A stretch of 64,000 nucleotides of DNA. It comes from Enterobacter sp. SA187. GTDB taxonomy: Bacteria; Pseudomonadota; Gammaproteobacteria; Enterobacterales; Enterobacteriaceae. Positions 50,937 through 59,795 of the stretch are shown one piece after another. A program made the position numbers and the translations under genes. The stretch's first letter is position 1. Every line of letters begins with the position of its first letter. The stretch spans positions 3,224,001 to 3,288,000 of the forward strand of contig NZ_CP019113.1 in the NCBI RefSeq assembly GCF_001888805.2, in the 5' to 3' direction. The notes beneath the pieces are model-generated. The model ran no database searches, was not told where the DNA came from, and saw nothing but the letters and a program-made list of their open reading frames with translations.

Positions 50937-52649
50937 ATGAGCACATTACTAACTGCACAATCCCTTCGTGTCGATACGGCTTTCGGTTCGCTGTTTCGCG
51001 ATCTCTCTTTTACCGTCAAAAAAGGCGACCGCATTGGTCTGGTGGGCTATAACGGCTGCGGCAAAAGTACGCTGTTAAAAGTGCTGGACGGCACCCTTTC
51101 CCCGACCGCTGGCGTCTATTCTGTGGCCCGACACTGCCTGCTGGCGCGGGTCGAACAACACCTGCCCGATGAGCTTTCTTCTCTCTCCATGCTTGACGCG
51201 GTGCTGTCGCAACTGCCGCAGGCGGAACGCGATGCCCGGCGCTGGCAGGCGGAAACGCTGCTCGCCAGCCAGGGCTTCAGCGAGCGGGAGTGGGAATTAT
51301 GCGCGGGTACGCTCAGCGGCGGCCAGCACACGCGGCTGTTGCTGGCGCGGGCATTGATCCGTCAGCCGGATCTGTTACTGCTGGATGAGCCGAGCAACCA
51401 CCTCGATCTGCCGACGCTGCTGTGGCTGGAGCAGTTTTTGCAGCGCTGGAACGGCAGCTTTGTGCTGGTGTCCCACGATGCGCGACTGCTGGATGCGGTG
51501 ACCAACACCACCTGGATCCTGCGCGACCAGACGCTGCACTGTTTTGCCCTGCCATGCCAGGCCGCACGACAGGCGCTGGCTGAACGGGATGAAGCCGACG
51601 CCCTGCGTCAGAAAGCCGAACAGAAAGAGATCGACCGCATCACCGCCAGCGCGAAACGGCTGGCGACCTGGGGACAGGTCTACGATAACGAAGATCTCGC
51701 CCGCAAGGCGAAGCAGATGGAAAAACAGATCCTGCGCCTGAAAGAGGTGCAAACCGACGTCACCGCCGGTAGTCACTGGACGCTTTCCCTTCAGGGCGAT
51801 GCGCTGCGCGCCGACCGTCTGCTGGAGTTGAGCGAACTTGATGTCGCTCCGGCAGCGGATGCTGCGCCGCTGTTCAGATTGCCCCTGGGCCGTATCAAAA
51901 GCGGCGATCGGGTGGCGATTATGGGACGCAACGGCTGCGGGAAATCATCGCTGTTACGTCTGCTGTGGCAGCATTACCGTCAACAGCGGCTAAGTGAAGG
52001 CGTGGTGCTGCATCCGCGCGTTACCATCGGTTACTACGATCAGACGCTCCATCAGTTGCATGATGAGGATACGCTGTTCGATGCGCTGGAGCCGTTCGCC
52101 CCGCCGCCGGAGGTGCGGAAACAGGCGCTGATCGCCGCCGGTTTCGCCTGGGCGCGTCACGGGCAGCGGGTCAGCACCTTAAGCGGCGGCGAGCGCTCGC
52201 GTCTGCTGTTTGTCGGCATGTCGCTGGCGCGTTATGCCCTGCTGATGCTGGACGAGCCGACCAACCATCTGGATATGGAAGGCAAAGAAGCGCTGGCGCA
52301 GACGCTTTCCGGCTTTGACGGCGGCGTACTGCTGGTGAGCCACGATCGTGATTTGATCGCCAGCAGCTGTAACCGTTTCTGGCTGATTGAGGACGGCGAG
52401 CTTCACGAGTGGCACGACGTCGAGGCGGTGTTTGCGCGACTGCGGGAGCCGGACGCGGTGACGGCACCTGTCGCGGCGGGATCTTCCCCCCGGCCCCCGG
52501 AGACTGATGGCGATCGGCTGCTCGCTGAGCTGATTGCCCTGGAAACCCGGCTGGCGGAAGATTTGGCGCGCAAGCCGAAACATCAGAAGCCGCAACTACA
52601 GGCGCAGTGGCGAGCCGCTATTGACGACATCAACCGGCAGCTGGAGTAG
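50937..52649 (+). CDS. ABC-F family ATPase
   Basis: A 570-residue soluble protein with two ABC ATPase domains and no membrane helices, the ABC-F layout. Domain 1: Walker A GYNGCGKST, signature LSGGQHTR, Walker B LLLLDEPSNHLD; domain 2: GRNGCGKSS, LSGGERSR, LLMLDEPTNHLD. A charged linker of about 80 residues (about 210-290) and a basic C-terminal tail (RKPKHQKPQ) should contact the ribosome. ABC-F proteins rescue stalled ribosomes or protect them from antibiotics; which applies here is unknown. The ribosome site of ATG 50937 is weak (TTGAG), and its leader looks regulatory. Confidence 0.88.
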   Translation: MSTLLTAQSLRVDTAFGSLFRDLSFTVKKGDRIGLVGYNGCGKSTLLKVLDGTLSPTAGVYSVARHCLLARVEQHLPDELSSLSMLDAVLSQLPQAERDARRWQAETLLASQGFSEREWELCAGTLSGGQHTRLLLARALIRQPDLLLLDEPSNHLDLPTLLWLEQFLQRWNGSFVLVSHDARLLDAVTNTTWILRDQTLHCFALPCQAARQALAERDEADALRQKAEQKEIDRITASAKRLATWGQVYDNEDLARKAKQMEKQILRLKEVQTDVTAGSHWTLSLQGDALRADRLLELSELDVAPAADAAPLFRLPLGRIKSGDRVAIMGRNGCGKSSLLRLLWQHYRQQRLSEGVVLHPRVTIGYYDQTLHQLHDEDTLFDALEPFAPPPEVRKQALIAAGFAWARHGQRVSTLSGGERSRLLFVGMSLARYALLMLDEPTNHLDMEGKEALAQTLSGFDGGVLLVSHDRDLIASSCNRFWLIEDGELHEWHDVEAVFARLREPDAVTAPVAAGSSPRPPETDGDRLLAELIALETRLAEDLARKPKHQKPQLQAQWRAAIDDINRQLE

Positions 52650-52656
52650 CGAAACC

Positions 52657-52692
52657 CGCGCCGGGTCACAGACTGTTCTGAAACCCGGCGCG
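52657..52692 (+). terminator. Hairpin after the ABC-F gene
   Basis: Stem CGCGCCGGGT / ACCCGGCGCG with a 16-nt loop, just after the stop codon; no clear T-run. Confidence 0.6.
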
Positions 52693-52731
52693 GCCATTGA
52701 TATTTGGCATGGAATGACCCAACATCAAAGG

Positions 52732-52759
52732 TGCCGCGCACTTTTCGTACCGCGCGGCA
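52732..52759. other. GC-rich hairpin upstream of sra
   Basis: Perfect 8-bp inverted repeat TGCCGCGC / GCGCGGCA with a 12-nt loop, about 80 nt before the sra start. Its role is unknown; it could be a second terminator for the upstream gene. Confidence 0.4.
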
Positions 52760-52841
52760 TTGGCTTTCGCTATGGGATTACGCTCACCCGTCAATGTTGC
52801 GGGCGCGTCCTTGAAACTTGTCACAGGATTAAGGAGTCAGC

Positions 52842-52979
52842 ATGAAAACGAATCGTCAGGCACGTCACATTCTGGGTATGGACTACAAAGTGTCTAACCA
52901 GAGAAAAATCGTTACCAGTGAAGATCAACCGACGGTAGTCACCCACCGCACCGGTCGCCATCGTCGCGCGAAGTCATAA
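52842..52979 (+). CDS. sra: Stationary-phase ribosome-associated protein Sra
   Basis: A 45-residue, strongly basic protein (starts MKTNRQARHILGMDYKV, ends RHRRAKS), a near match of E. coli Sra (RpsV/S22), which binds 30S subunits mainly in stationary phase. An AAGGAG ribosome site lies 8 nt upstream. A hairpin GCCCGGC (52987-52993) / GCCGGGC (53005-53011) follows. The order sra-maeA is conserved with E. coli. Confidence 0.95.
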   Translation: MKTNRQARHILGMDYKVSNQRKIVTSEDQPTVVTHRTGRHRRAKS

Positions 52980-53158
52980 TGTTATCGCCCGGCGACGTAC
53001 GTCTGCCGGGCCTGCTGAACCCGCCTCGCAATTCTTTAACATTCTCCTTACGATTAGACGCATCCGGGAAGTATTTGCCATCGGCATGCTTTATACTTGC
53101 GCCGCCGCCGTCCCCGTCAGCATGCAGGCGACGGGATCGTTTTTTAAGGAGTTTTGAG

Positions 53159-54856
53159 ATGTTACTGAAGTATAAAAAAAACCGTTCTCTGTACATTCCC
53201 TATGCCGGTCCGGTGTTGCTGGAATTCCCGCTGCTCAACAAAGGCAGCGCCTTCAGCCTTGAAGAGCGCAGCAACTTCAACCTGCTGGGCCTGTTGCCGG
53301 ATGTGGTTGAAACCATTGAGGAGCAGGCTGAACGCGCCTGGTTACAGTATCAGGGCTTCAAAACGGAAATCGATAAGCACATTTACCTGCGTAACATCCA
53401 GGACACCAACGAAACTCTTTTCTATCGTCTGGTCGATAACCATCTCGACGAGATGATGCCGGTGATCTACACCCCGACCGTCGGCTCCGCCTGCGAACGT
53501 TTTTCCGAGATTTACCGCCGCGCGCGCGGGGTATTTATCTCCTATCAGAACCGTCACAACATGGACGACATGCTGCAAAACGTGCCGACCCACAATATCA
53601 AAGTGATTGTGGTAACCGACGGCGAGCGCATTCTGGGGCTGGGCGATCAGGGTATCGGCGGCATGGGGATCCCCATCGGCAAGCTCTCCCTTTACACCGC
53701 CTGCGGCGGCATCAGCCCGGCGTACACCCTGCCGGTGGTGCTGGATGTCGGCACCAATAATCAGCAGCTGCTTAACGATCCGCTGTATATGGGCTGGCGT
53801 CATCCGCGCATCACCGGCGATGAGTATTACGCCTTTGTCGATGAATTCATTCAGGCGGTGAAACAGCGCTGGCCGGACGTGCTGTTGCAGTTTGAAGATT
53901 TCGCGCAGAAAAACGCCATGCCGTTGCTGACCCGTTACCGGGATGAAATCTGCTCCTTTAACGACGATATTCAGGGCACCGCTGCGGTAACTGTCGGCAC
54001 GCTGATTGCCGCCAGCCGTGCCGCGGGTAGCCAGTTAAGTCAGCAAAAAGTGGTGTTCCTCGGCGCAGGCTCTGCTGGTTGCGGCATCGCCGAGCAGATT
54101 ATCGCCCAGATGCAGCGTGAAGGCCTGAGCGAGGAAGCCGCCCGGCAGAACGTCTATATGGTGGATCGTTTTGGCCTGCTGACCGACCAGATGCCGAACC
54201 TGCTCTCCTTCCAGAGCAAACTGGTGCAGAAGCGCGACAACCTGCAGCACTGGGATACCGATGCAGAAGCTATGTCGCTGCTGGATGTGGTGCGTAATGT
54301 GAAACCGGATATTCTGATCGGCGTCTCCGGGCAGACCGGATTATTCACTGAAGAAATTATTCGTGAAATGCATAAGCACTGCCCGCGCCCTATCGTGCTG
54401 CCGCTGTCGAACCCGACCTCCCGCGTGGAAGCCACCCCGCAGGACATTATTACCTGGACCGAAGGCCAGGCGCTGGTCGCCACCGGCAGTCCGTTTATGC
54501 CGGTCCACTGGCAGGATAAAATCATCCCCATCGCCCAGTGTAATAACGCCTACATTTTCCCTGGCATCGGCCTCGGGGTGATCTCCTCCGGCGCGTCACG
54601 TATCAGCGACAACATGCTGATGGCCGCCAGCGAAACCCTGGCGCAGCACTCCCCGCTGGCCAACCACGGCGAAGGCATGGTGCTTCCGGCGCTGAAAGAT
54701 ATTCAGACCGTGTCGCGGGCGATTGCGCTGGCGGTGGCAAAAATGGCGCAGGAAGAAGGCCTTGCGGTGAAAACTTCCGCCGAAGCCTTGCAGCAGTCCA
54801 TCGAAGAAAACTTCTGGCAGCCGGAATACCGCAGCTACCGCCGGACGTCTATCTGA
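53159..54856 (+). CDS. maeA: NAD-dependent malic enzyme
   Basis: Oxidatively decarboxylates L-malate to pyruvate with NAD+, in the cytoplasm. Its 565 residues match E. coli MaeA (565) closely: N-terminal IYTPTVG and the DGERILGLGDQGIGGMGIP block, the EDFAQKNA metal-binding region with FNDDIQGT, the nucleotide-binding FLGAGSAGCGIAE, and the C-terminal YRRTSI. ATG 53159 is chosen, with AAGGAG 7 nt upstream; an in-frame extension starting at 52979 is not homologous. Confidence 0.97.
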   Translation: MLLKYKKNRSLYIPYAGPVLLEFPLLNKGSAFSLEERSNFNLLGLLPDVVETIEEQAERAWLQYQGFKTEIDKHIYLRNIQDTNETLFYRLVDNHLDEMMPVIYTPTVGSACERFSEIYRRARGVFISYQNRHNMDDMLQNVPTHNIKVIVVTDGERILGLGDQGIGGMGIPIGKLSLYTACGGISPAYTLPVVLDVGTNNQQLLNDPLYMGWRHPRITGDEYYAFVDEFIQAVKQRWPDVLLQFEDFAQKNAMPLLTRYRDEICSFNDDIQGTAAVTVGTLIAASRAAGSQLSQQKVVFLGAGSAGCGIAEQIIAQMQREGLSEEAARQNVYMVDRFGLLTDQMPNLLSFQSKLVQKRDNLQHWDTDAEAMSLLDVVRNVKPDILIGVSGQTGLFTEEIIREMHKHCPRPIVLPLSNPTSRVEATPQDIITWTEGQALVATGSPFMPVHWQDKIIPIAQCNNAYIFPGIGLGVISSGASRISDNMLMAASETLAQHSPLANHGEGMVLPALKDIQTVSRAIALAVAKMAQEEGLAVKTSAEALQQSIEENFWQPEYRSYRRTSI

Positions 54857-54865
54857 GTTTTATGG

Positions 54866-54891
54866 CGCCAGCGATAACCCGCTGGCGTCAT
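54866..54891 (+). terminator. Terminator of maeA
   Basis: Stem CGCCAGC / GCTGGCG with an 8-nt loop, followed by TCATTTT. Confidence 0.8.
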
Positions 54892-54911
54892 TTTAATCAG
54901 CTATGATAGAA

Positions 54912-54932
54912 TGTACGGCAATTTACCGTACA
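54912..54932 (+). promoter_or_regulatory. Operator of the TacAT-type toxin-antitoxin pair
   Basis: Perfect inverted repeat TGTACGG-N7-CCGTACA, 15 nt ahead of the antitoxin start codon, the expected position for autorepression by the ribbon-helix-helix antitoxin with its toxin. Confidence 0.75.
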
Positions 54933-54946
54933 TACGAAGGTTGACC

Positions 54947-55237
54947 ATGTCCACCGCGAAAAAAGAACGCTTTGATTTCCGGCTTGATGAAAGTCTGAAA
55001 AAACAAATGGAAGAAGCCGCCAGCCTGCTAAGCATACCAGTCAGTACTTTTGTGATCGATGCGGTGCGGGAGCGGGCAGCAGAAGTTATTAATGAGCACC
55101 GGCGTATCGTGCTGGATGAGCAAAACTGGGAGCGCATTCAGACCTTGCTGGACAATCCCCCACAGCCAACGGAACGCATGAAAGCAATGGCTGCACATTA
55201 TCATGACAAAGACAGCTGGACGTGGCAGAAGAATTAA
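54947..55237 (+). CDS. DUF1778 (TacA-type) ribbon-helix-helix antitoxin
   Basis: A 96-residue antitoxin. Its N-terminal ribbon-helix-helix (KKERFDFRLDESLKKQMEEAA, then LLSIPVSTFVIDAVRERAAEVI) binds DNA, and the C-terminal tail (LDEQNWERIQTLLDNPPQPTERMKA) should wrap around the toxin's active site. ATG 54947 is chosen as the start of DUF1778 homology. Its 3' end overlaps the toxin gene by 16 nt, so translation is coupled. Confidence 0.9.
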   Translation: MSTAKKERFDFRLDESLKKQMEEAASLLSIPVSTFVIDAVRERAAEVINEHRRIVLDEQNWERIQTLLDNPPQPTERMKAMAAHYHDKDSWTWQKN

Positions 55238-55740
55238 CGTTAAGCATAGAGTCATACGATCCTGCCCGAACCTATCGGACAGAAAATTTCAGTTGTGGCG
55301 TTGAGGCGCTGGATGTGTTTTTAACGTCCCAGATGTCTGTTCAGCAAGAGCGACGTATTCTGCGTTGCTACGTGCTGGTCACAAACGAAGCCGTTCCTGA
55401 AATTATGGGATTTTATACCCTCTCGGGGGCTTCATATGAAAAACAGCACCTTTCCGGATCCCAGCAACGCAAACTACCTTATCGTAACCTGCCCTGTGTT
55501 CTGCTTGGCAGAATGGCGGTTGATCGACGCCTGCAACGACGGGGTTTCGGTGAGAAATTATTGTTTGATGCCCTACGCCGCACCTGGTTAACCGCGGGCA
55601 TGGTCGGCATCTATGCGCTTTTCGTCGAAGCCAAAGACGAGGCCGCCGTAAAATTTTATCAGTCATTAGGCTTCACGCTTTCAAAATCGCAGCCGTTAAC
55701 GCTCTTCTACCCCGTTAATCAGTTCGAATTTTTAATCTGA
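55222..55740 (+). CDS. GNAT-family toxin (TacT/AtaT type)
   Basis: A 172-residue acetyltransferase toxin. Members acetylate the amino group of aminoacylated tRNAs and halt translation. The N-terminal FSCGVEALDVFL block, the acetyl-CoA loop LQRRGFGEKLL and the catalytic-type tyrosine in KFYQSLGF are present, so it appears active. GTG 55222 starts inside the antitoxin gene. The pair sits between maeA and yddG, which are nearby in E. coli too, marking an insertion in an otherwise conserved stretch. Confidence 0.9.
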   Translation: MAEELTLSIESYDPARTYRTENFSCGVEALDVFLTSQMSVQQERRILRCYVLVTNEAVPEIMGFYTLSGASYEKQHLSGSQQRKLPYRNLPCVLLGRMAVDRRLQRRGFGEKLLFDALRRTWLTAGMVGIYALFVEAKDEAAVKFYQSLGFTLSKSQPLTLFYPVNQFEFLI

Positions 55741-55805
55741 TCCCTGGCTAGCGAAAATAGTGTTATAAATTCGCCTTCGGTATTCAGAAAAATAACGGAC
55801 GAGGG

Positions 55806-56687
55806 ATGACCCAAAAAAGAGCAACGCTGACCGGCTTACTGGCGATTATATTATGGAGCACCATGGTTGGGCTGATCCGTGGCGTCAGCGAAGGACTGGG
55901 ACCGGTTGGCGGCGCGGCCATGATTTACACCCTCAGCGGTTTATTATTACTCCTCACCGTGGGTTTTCCCGATATTCGTCGTTTCCCGCCACGTTATTTA
56001 CTGATAGGTAGCCTGCTGTTTGTCAGCTATGAGATGTGCCTCGCCCTGTCGCTGGGCTATGCCGCGACGCGTCAACAGGCGATTGAGGTGGGCATGGTAA
56101 ATTATCTGTGGCCCAGCCTGACCATTCTGTTTGCCATCCTGTTTAACGGGCAAAAATCCAGCCTGTGGGTGATCCCCGGTCTGTTGCTTTCCGTGCTTGG
56201 CGTCAGCTGGGTACTCGGCGGTGAGAATGGTCTCAACCCGCAGGATATTATCCGTAATGTGGTCTCCAGTCCGCTGAGTTATATTCTGGCATTCTGCGGG
56301 GCCATTATCTGGGCAGCGTACTGTACGGTCACCAGCAAATATGCCCGCGGGCATAACGGCATCACCTTTTTTATTTTGCTGACCGCCATGAGCTTGTGGA
56401 TCAAATATGCGCTCGGCGAGCAGCCGCCGATGATGTTCAGCTGGCCGGTGACGCTAAAATTACTCCTGGTGGCCTGTGCGCTGGGTTTTGGCTATGCGGC
56501 ATGGAATACCGGCATCCTGCATGGTCACGTCAACGTGCTCGCGGCGGCATCCTATTTCACGCCAGTCCTCTCCTCGGCGCTGGCGGCGTTGCTGCTGAGC
56601 GCCCCGCTGTCACTGTCGTTCTGGCAGGGGGCGCTGATGGTCTGCGGCGGATCGCTGCTGTGCTGGTACGCCACCCGACGGCGTTAA
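55806..56687 (+). CDS. yddG: Aromatic amino acid exporter YddG
   Basis: A 293-residue EamA/DMT-superfamily transporter with ten membrane helices, matching E. coli YddG, which exports phenylalanine, tyrosine and tryptophan (also linked to paraquat). The N-terminal TLTGLLAIILWSTMVGLIRGVSE and the GMVNYLWPSLTILFAILFNGQ segments are family hallmarks. It is convergent with smvA and their ends overlap by 4 nt. Confidence 0.94.
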   Translation: MTQKRATLTGLLAIILWSTMVGLIRGVSEGLGPVGGAAMIYTLSGLLLLLTVGFPDIRRFPPRYLLIGSLLFVSYEMCLALSLGYAATRQQAIEVGMVNYLWPSLTILFAILFNGQKSSLWVIPGLLLSVLGVSWVLGGENGLNPQDIIRNVVSSPLSYILAFCGAIIWAAYCTVTSKYARGHNGITFFILLTAMSLWIKYALGEQPPMMFSWPVTLKLLLVACALGFGYAAWNTGILHGHVNVLAAASYFTPVLSSALAALLLSAPLSLSFWQGALMVCGGSLLCWYATRRR

Positions 56688-58180
56688 TCCGTCTGGCGGT
56701 TATCGGTACCCGCAAGGCTAAACCAGATCCCCACCGCCAGGATAAACAGCATCACGCCTGCGCTGCTTAAGGCCACACTGTGCGAGCTGATAAAGGCCGT
56801 TTTTGCCGCCTGCATAACAGCGGCGGCAAGTCCAGGCTCCAGCGTCTGCGCCAGTTGTACCGCCTCACCAATGGACGACGTCGCCTGCGCCGCCTGACTG
56901 ACGGTGAGCGCATCCGGCAGGACGATGGACGTAGCAAAACTGCGGCTTAGCAACAGGCCAAAAATGGCGATCCCCAGTCCCGCCCCCAGCTCGTAAGCCA
57001 TGGTTTCGATTGCGCCGGCGGCGGCCGCTTTCTCTTTTGGCGCGGCGGCCATAATCGCCGCGGTGGAGGCCAGCAGCGCGCTGGCGGCGCTGAAACCTAA
57101 CAGCGCCATCAGCGCGGCGGCCTGCCACTGCTGGCTGCTGAAGTCAGTGACCGACAGGCCAAGGAAACTCAGCGCGCTCAGCGCCATGCCCCCCGTCGCC
57201 ACCCGGCGCAGCCCAAGCCGCGACACCAGCAGACCGGCGATGGGGCCGCTGAAGCCGCTCGCCAGCATCACCGGCAGCATAAACACCCCGGCGGCGAAAG
57301 GCGTAAAGCCATGCACAAATTGCAGCTCCTGCGCCATTAACAGCTCAAATCCCACCAGGGTGATCATCGAAGTGATAGCCATTATCACGCCGCTTAAAAT
57401 AATGCGATTCGTAAACAGGCGCATATCGATCATCGGCGTGCGGGCGGCAAGCTGGATACGCACAAAGGTCACCAGCAGGATCATGCCGAGCACCGCCCCG
57501 CCTGCCAGTAATCCCGGCGCGACCGTGGTTTTCAGCGCCATTTTGACGCAGTAGACCAGCAGTAATATCGCCACAATCAGCATCACTGCATGACCGAAAT
57601 TGAGCGGCTGATCGCGGCGACCGGTCTGTCGCGGCACCAGCCAGGCGGTCAGCGCCATCACCACCAGAACAATCGGCACGTTAATCAGAAACACCGAGCC
57701 CCAGTAAAAATGCTCCAGCAGCAGACCGCCCACTAGCGGGCCAAAAGCCGCACCGCCGGAGCCGACTGCCGCCCAGATGCCAATCGCCATATTTCGATGG
57801 CGGGTTTCCGTAAAGGTGGCGCGGATCCCGGCAAGGGTGGCGGGCACGATCATCGCCGCCCCTGTTGCCAGCAACGCCCGCGCCAGGATCAGCCCGCTGG
57901 CGCTGGAGGCGCTTGCCGCCAGCAGCGAGGCCACACCAAAAAGCGCGCTGCCACACAGCAACAGCCGTTTAAAGCCAATGCGATCGCCGAGCGCGCCCAT
58001 CGGCAGCACCATACCGGCCATCACCAGCGAATAGATATCAATGATCCACAGCAGCTCATTGCTACCGGGGCGCAGGGTAATACTCAGCGTCGGTACCGCC
58101 ACATGCAGTACGGTGGCGTCGATCGCCACCGGAATATAGACCAGAACAATAATCCACAACGTCAGCCACTGACGAAACAT
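56684..58180 (-). CDS. smvA: MFS efflux pump SmvA
   Basis: A 498-residue DHA2-type major-facilitator antiporter with fourteen predicted helices. It resembles Salmonella SmvA, which expels methyl viologen, acriflavine and cationic biocides. The motif YIPVAIDATVLHVAVPTLS opens the protein and the antiporter motif C region follows (GPLVGGLLLEHF). Position next to yddG and a divergent TetR gene matches the smvA-smvR locus of Salmonella and Enterobacter. Confidence 0.93.
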   Translation of the reverse strand: MFRQWLTLWIIVLVYIPVAIDATVLHVAVPTLSITLRPGSNELLWIIDIYSLVMAGMVLPMGALGDRIGFKRLLLCGSALFGVASLLAASASSASGLILARALLATGAAMIVPATLAGIRATFTETRHRNMAIGIWAAVGSGGAAFGPLVGGLLLEHFYWGSVFLINVPIVLVVMALTAWLVPRQTGRRDQPLNFGHAVMLIVAILLLVYCVKMALKTTVAPGLLAGGAVLGMILLVTFVRIQLAARTPMIDMRLFTNRIILSGVIMAITSMITLVGFELLMAQELQFVHGFTPFAAGVFMLPVMLASGFSGPIAGLLVSRLGLRRVATGGMALSALSFLGLSVTDFSSQQWQAAALMALLGFSAASALLASTAAIMAAAPKEKAAAAGAIETMAYELGAGLGIAIFGLLLSRSFATSIVLPDALTVSQAAQATSSIGEAVQLAQTLEPGLAAAVMQAAKTAFISSHSVALSSAGVMLFILAVGIWFSLAGTDNRQTD

Positions 58181-58198
58181 AGCCCTCTCTCCCTAATT

Positions 58199-58249
58199 TG
58201 GACACCCGTCCAGAAATGGCGATCTTACGTAAAGTTGGACGCATGTCCA
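58199..58249. promoter_or_regulatory. Twin SmvR operators
   Basis: Two boxes of identical form TGGAC-N4-GTCCA, at 58199-58212 and 58236-58249, start positions 37 nt apart, lie between divergent smvA and smvR. Their symmetry and spacing fit binding of TetR-type dimers controlling both genes. Confidence 0.78.
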
Positions 58250-58292
58250 GCTTATTGTTATATTCTTTTCGCCCATTATTCAGAGAGCCGCT

Positions 58293-58871
58293 ATGAACTA
58301 CCTCAATCGGGAAGACCGCCGGGAAAATATTCTGCTCGCCGCCATGCGCGTGGCGCTGGACGAGGGATTATCCGCCATGACCGTGCGCCGCATCGCCAGC
58401 GTGGCGGGTGTGGCCGCAGGCCAGGTGCATCACCACTTTGCCTCTACCAGTGAACTGCGCGCGCTGGCGTTTATCCGTCTGATCCGCGTGCTGCTGGACA
58501 CCGAAGTCGTGCCCGAAGACGCCAGCTGGCGTCAGCGCCTGCATTCCATGCTGGGCAGCGATGATCGCGGCTTTGAGCGCTATATCAAGCTGTGGCGGGA
58601 AGCGCAGTTGATGGCGATGCGCGATCCGGAAATTAAAGGGGCTTACGTACTGACCATGGAGATGTGGCATGAGGAGGCGGTGAAAATTATTTATGCCGGA
58701 CAGCAGGCCGGCGAGTTCACCCTTAGCGACAGCGTGGAAAACGTCGCCTGGCGACTGATTGCGCTGGTGTGCGGTCTGGACGGCATGCACGTGCTGGGAC
58801 TTGAGGGGCTGGATGACGAAGCTTTCGATCGCCACATTGACCGGGCGATCGAACTGGAGCTTTACCGCTGA
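58293..58871 (+). CDS. smvR: TetR-family repressor SmvR
   Basis: A 192-residue TetR-type repressor with an N-terminal helix-turn-helix (MTVRRIASVAGVAAGQVHHHFASTSEL). Divergent from smvA and flanked by two matching operators, it corresponds to SmvR, whose loss raises SmvA expression and tolerance to chlorhexidine and other cationic biocides in related species. Reading frame is intact, so normal repression is expected. ATG 58293. Confidence 0.92.
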   Translation: MNYLNREDRRENILLAAMRVALDEGLSAMTVRRIASVAGVAAGQVHHHFASTSELRALAFIRLIRVLLDTEVVPEDASWRQRLHSMLGSDDRGFERYIKLWREAQLMAMRDPEIKGAYVLTMEMWHEEAVKIIYAGQQAGEFTLSDSVENVAWRLIALVCGLDGMHVLGLEGLDDEAFDRHIDRAIELELYR

Positions 58872-58882
58872 CGGCGGCCCTG

Positions 58883-59719
58883 TTACTTCTCCCGGGCGGC
58901 GATCCCCGCCATTACTGCGCTTAGCTGTGACAACGTCACGCCGTGCCGGGCATCGTCAGTCCCCAGACCGAAGCGGGTCTGTAAGAATTCATGGAGCGCG
59001 GGCACATCCACAGCGTTAAACTGCTCTACCACCTCCCCGTCCTGCCAGTGGGTGAAGTGAAAATTATTGAGCGTCAGTTTGCTGCCATCCGGCAGATGAC
59101 GACACATCAGCAGATGATGGCGGAAATGCGAGTGCGGGAAGTGCGCGGTATAAAGATTCCCGGTCACAAAATCAGAGAAGTATTGCTGGCTTAAATCGAA
59201 GCGGTACATCTGCTGCCAGCGATCGTGATGCCTGAACTGTAAGATCCAGTCATCGCCTTCTCGTTGCAGGCGATAAAGACCGTGCGGCGTTTTCTGCTCA
59301 ACATCCGTTTGCAGCCGGATTGGCGCGGTGATGGTCTGCCCACCAAAACCGACATCCGCCAGCCAGGGTTCGCCGTCCAGCTCCACCAGCAGTATGCGGT
59401 GCGTGCGCGGCGGCATCTGCTCCGGGTTGGCCATCACCACCCGACCAAGCAGACTGCGAACACTGAAGCCGATTTCCCGCAGCCCGCGTTCAAACAGGCC
59501 GTTCAGCTCAAAGCAGTAGCCGCCGCGCCGGGCGACAACCAGCTTGGCGAACAGCGCCTCGTCCGTCAGTTCAATTTCCCGCGGCAACAGCACGTCGAGA
59601 TTTTCAAAAGGGATAGCGCTGTTATGGTGCTGGTGCAGCGACTGTAGGGTCGGCAGATCGGCCTGCGGGACACCCGTCCAGTTCAGGCGTTGAAACCAGG
59701 CTGTTAAAAAAGGACTCAT
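58883..59719 (-). CDS. nhoA: Arylamine N-acetyltransferase
   Basis: Transfers acetyl from acetyl-CoA to arylamines, arylhydroxylamines and hydrazines. A 278-residue protein with the catalytic triad at the same positions as Salmonella/E. coli NhoA: C69 (RRGGYCFELNG), H107 (PPRTHRILLVE) and D122 (ADVGFGGQT). ATG 59719 is chosen over a start 15 nt upstream because GGAG lies 7 nt ahead and homology begins there. Convergent with smvR, 11 nt apart. Confidence 0.95.
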   Translation of the reverse strand: MSPFLTAWFQRLNWTGVPQADLPTLQSLHQHHNSAIPFENLDVLLPREIELTDEALFAKLVVARRGGYCFELNGLFERGLREIGFSVRSLLGRVVMANPEQMPPRTHRILLVELDGEPWLADVGFGGQTITAPIRLQTDVEQKTPHGLYRLQREGDDWILQFRHHDRWQQMYRFDLSQQYFSDFVTGNLYTAHFPHSHFRHHLLMCRHLPDGSKLTLNNFHFTHWQDGEVVEQFNAVDVPALHEFLQTRFGLGTDDARHGVTLSQLSAVMAGIAAREK

Positions 59720-59795
59720 TTCACACTCCGGCAAAAGATGAGTCCTATTTATACACTGGATGAATATTTTGATGCGGCAATTTGTGCACTGCCGC

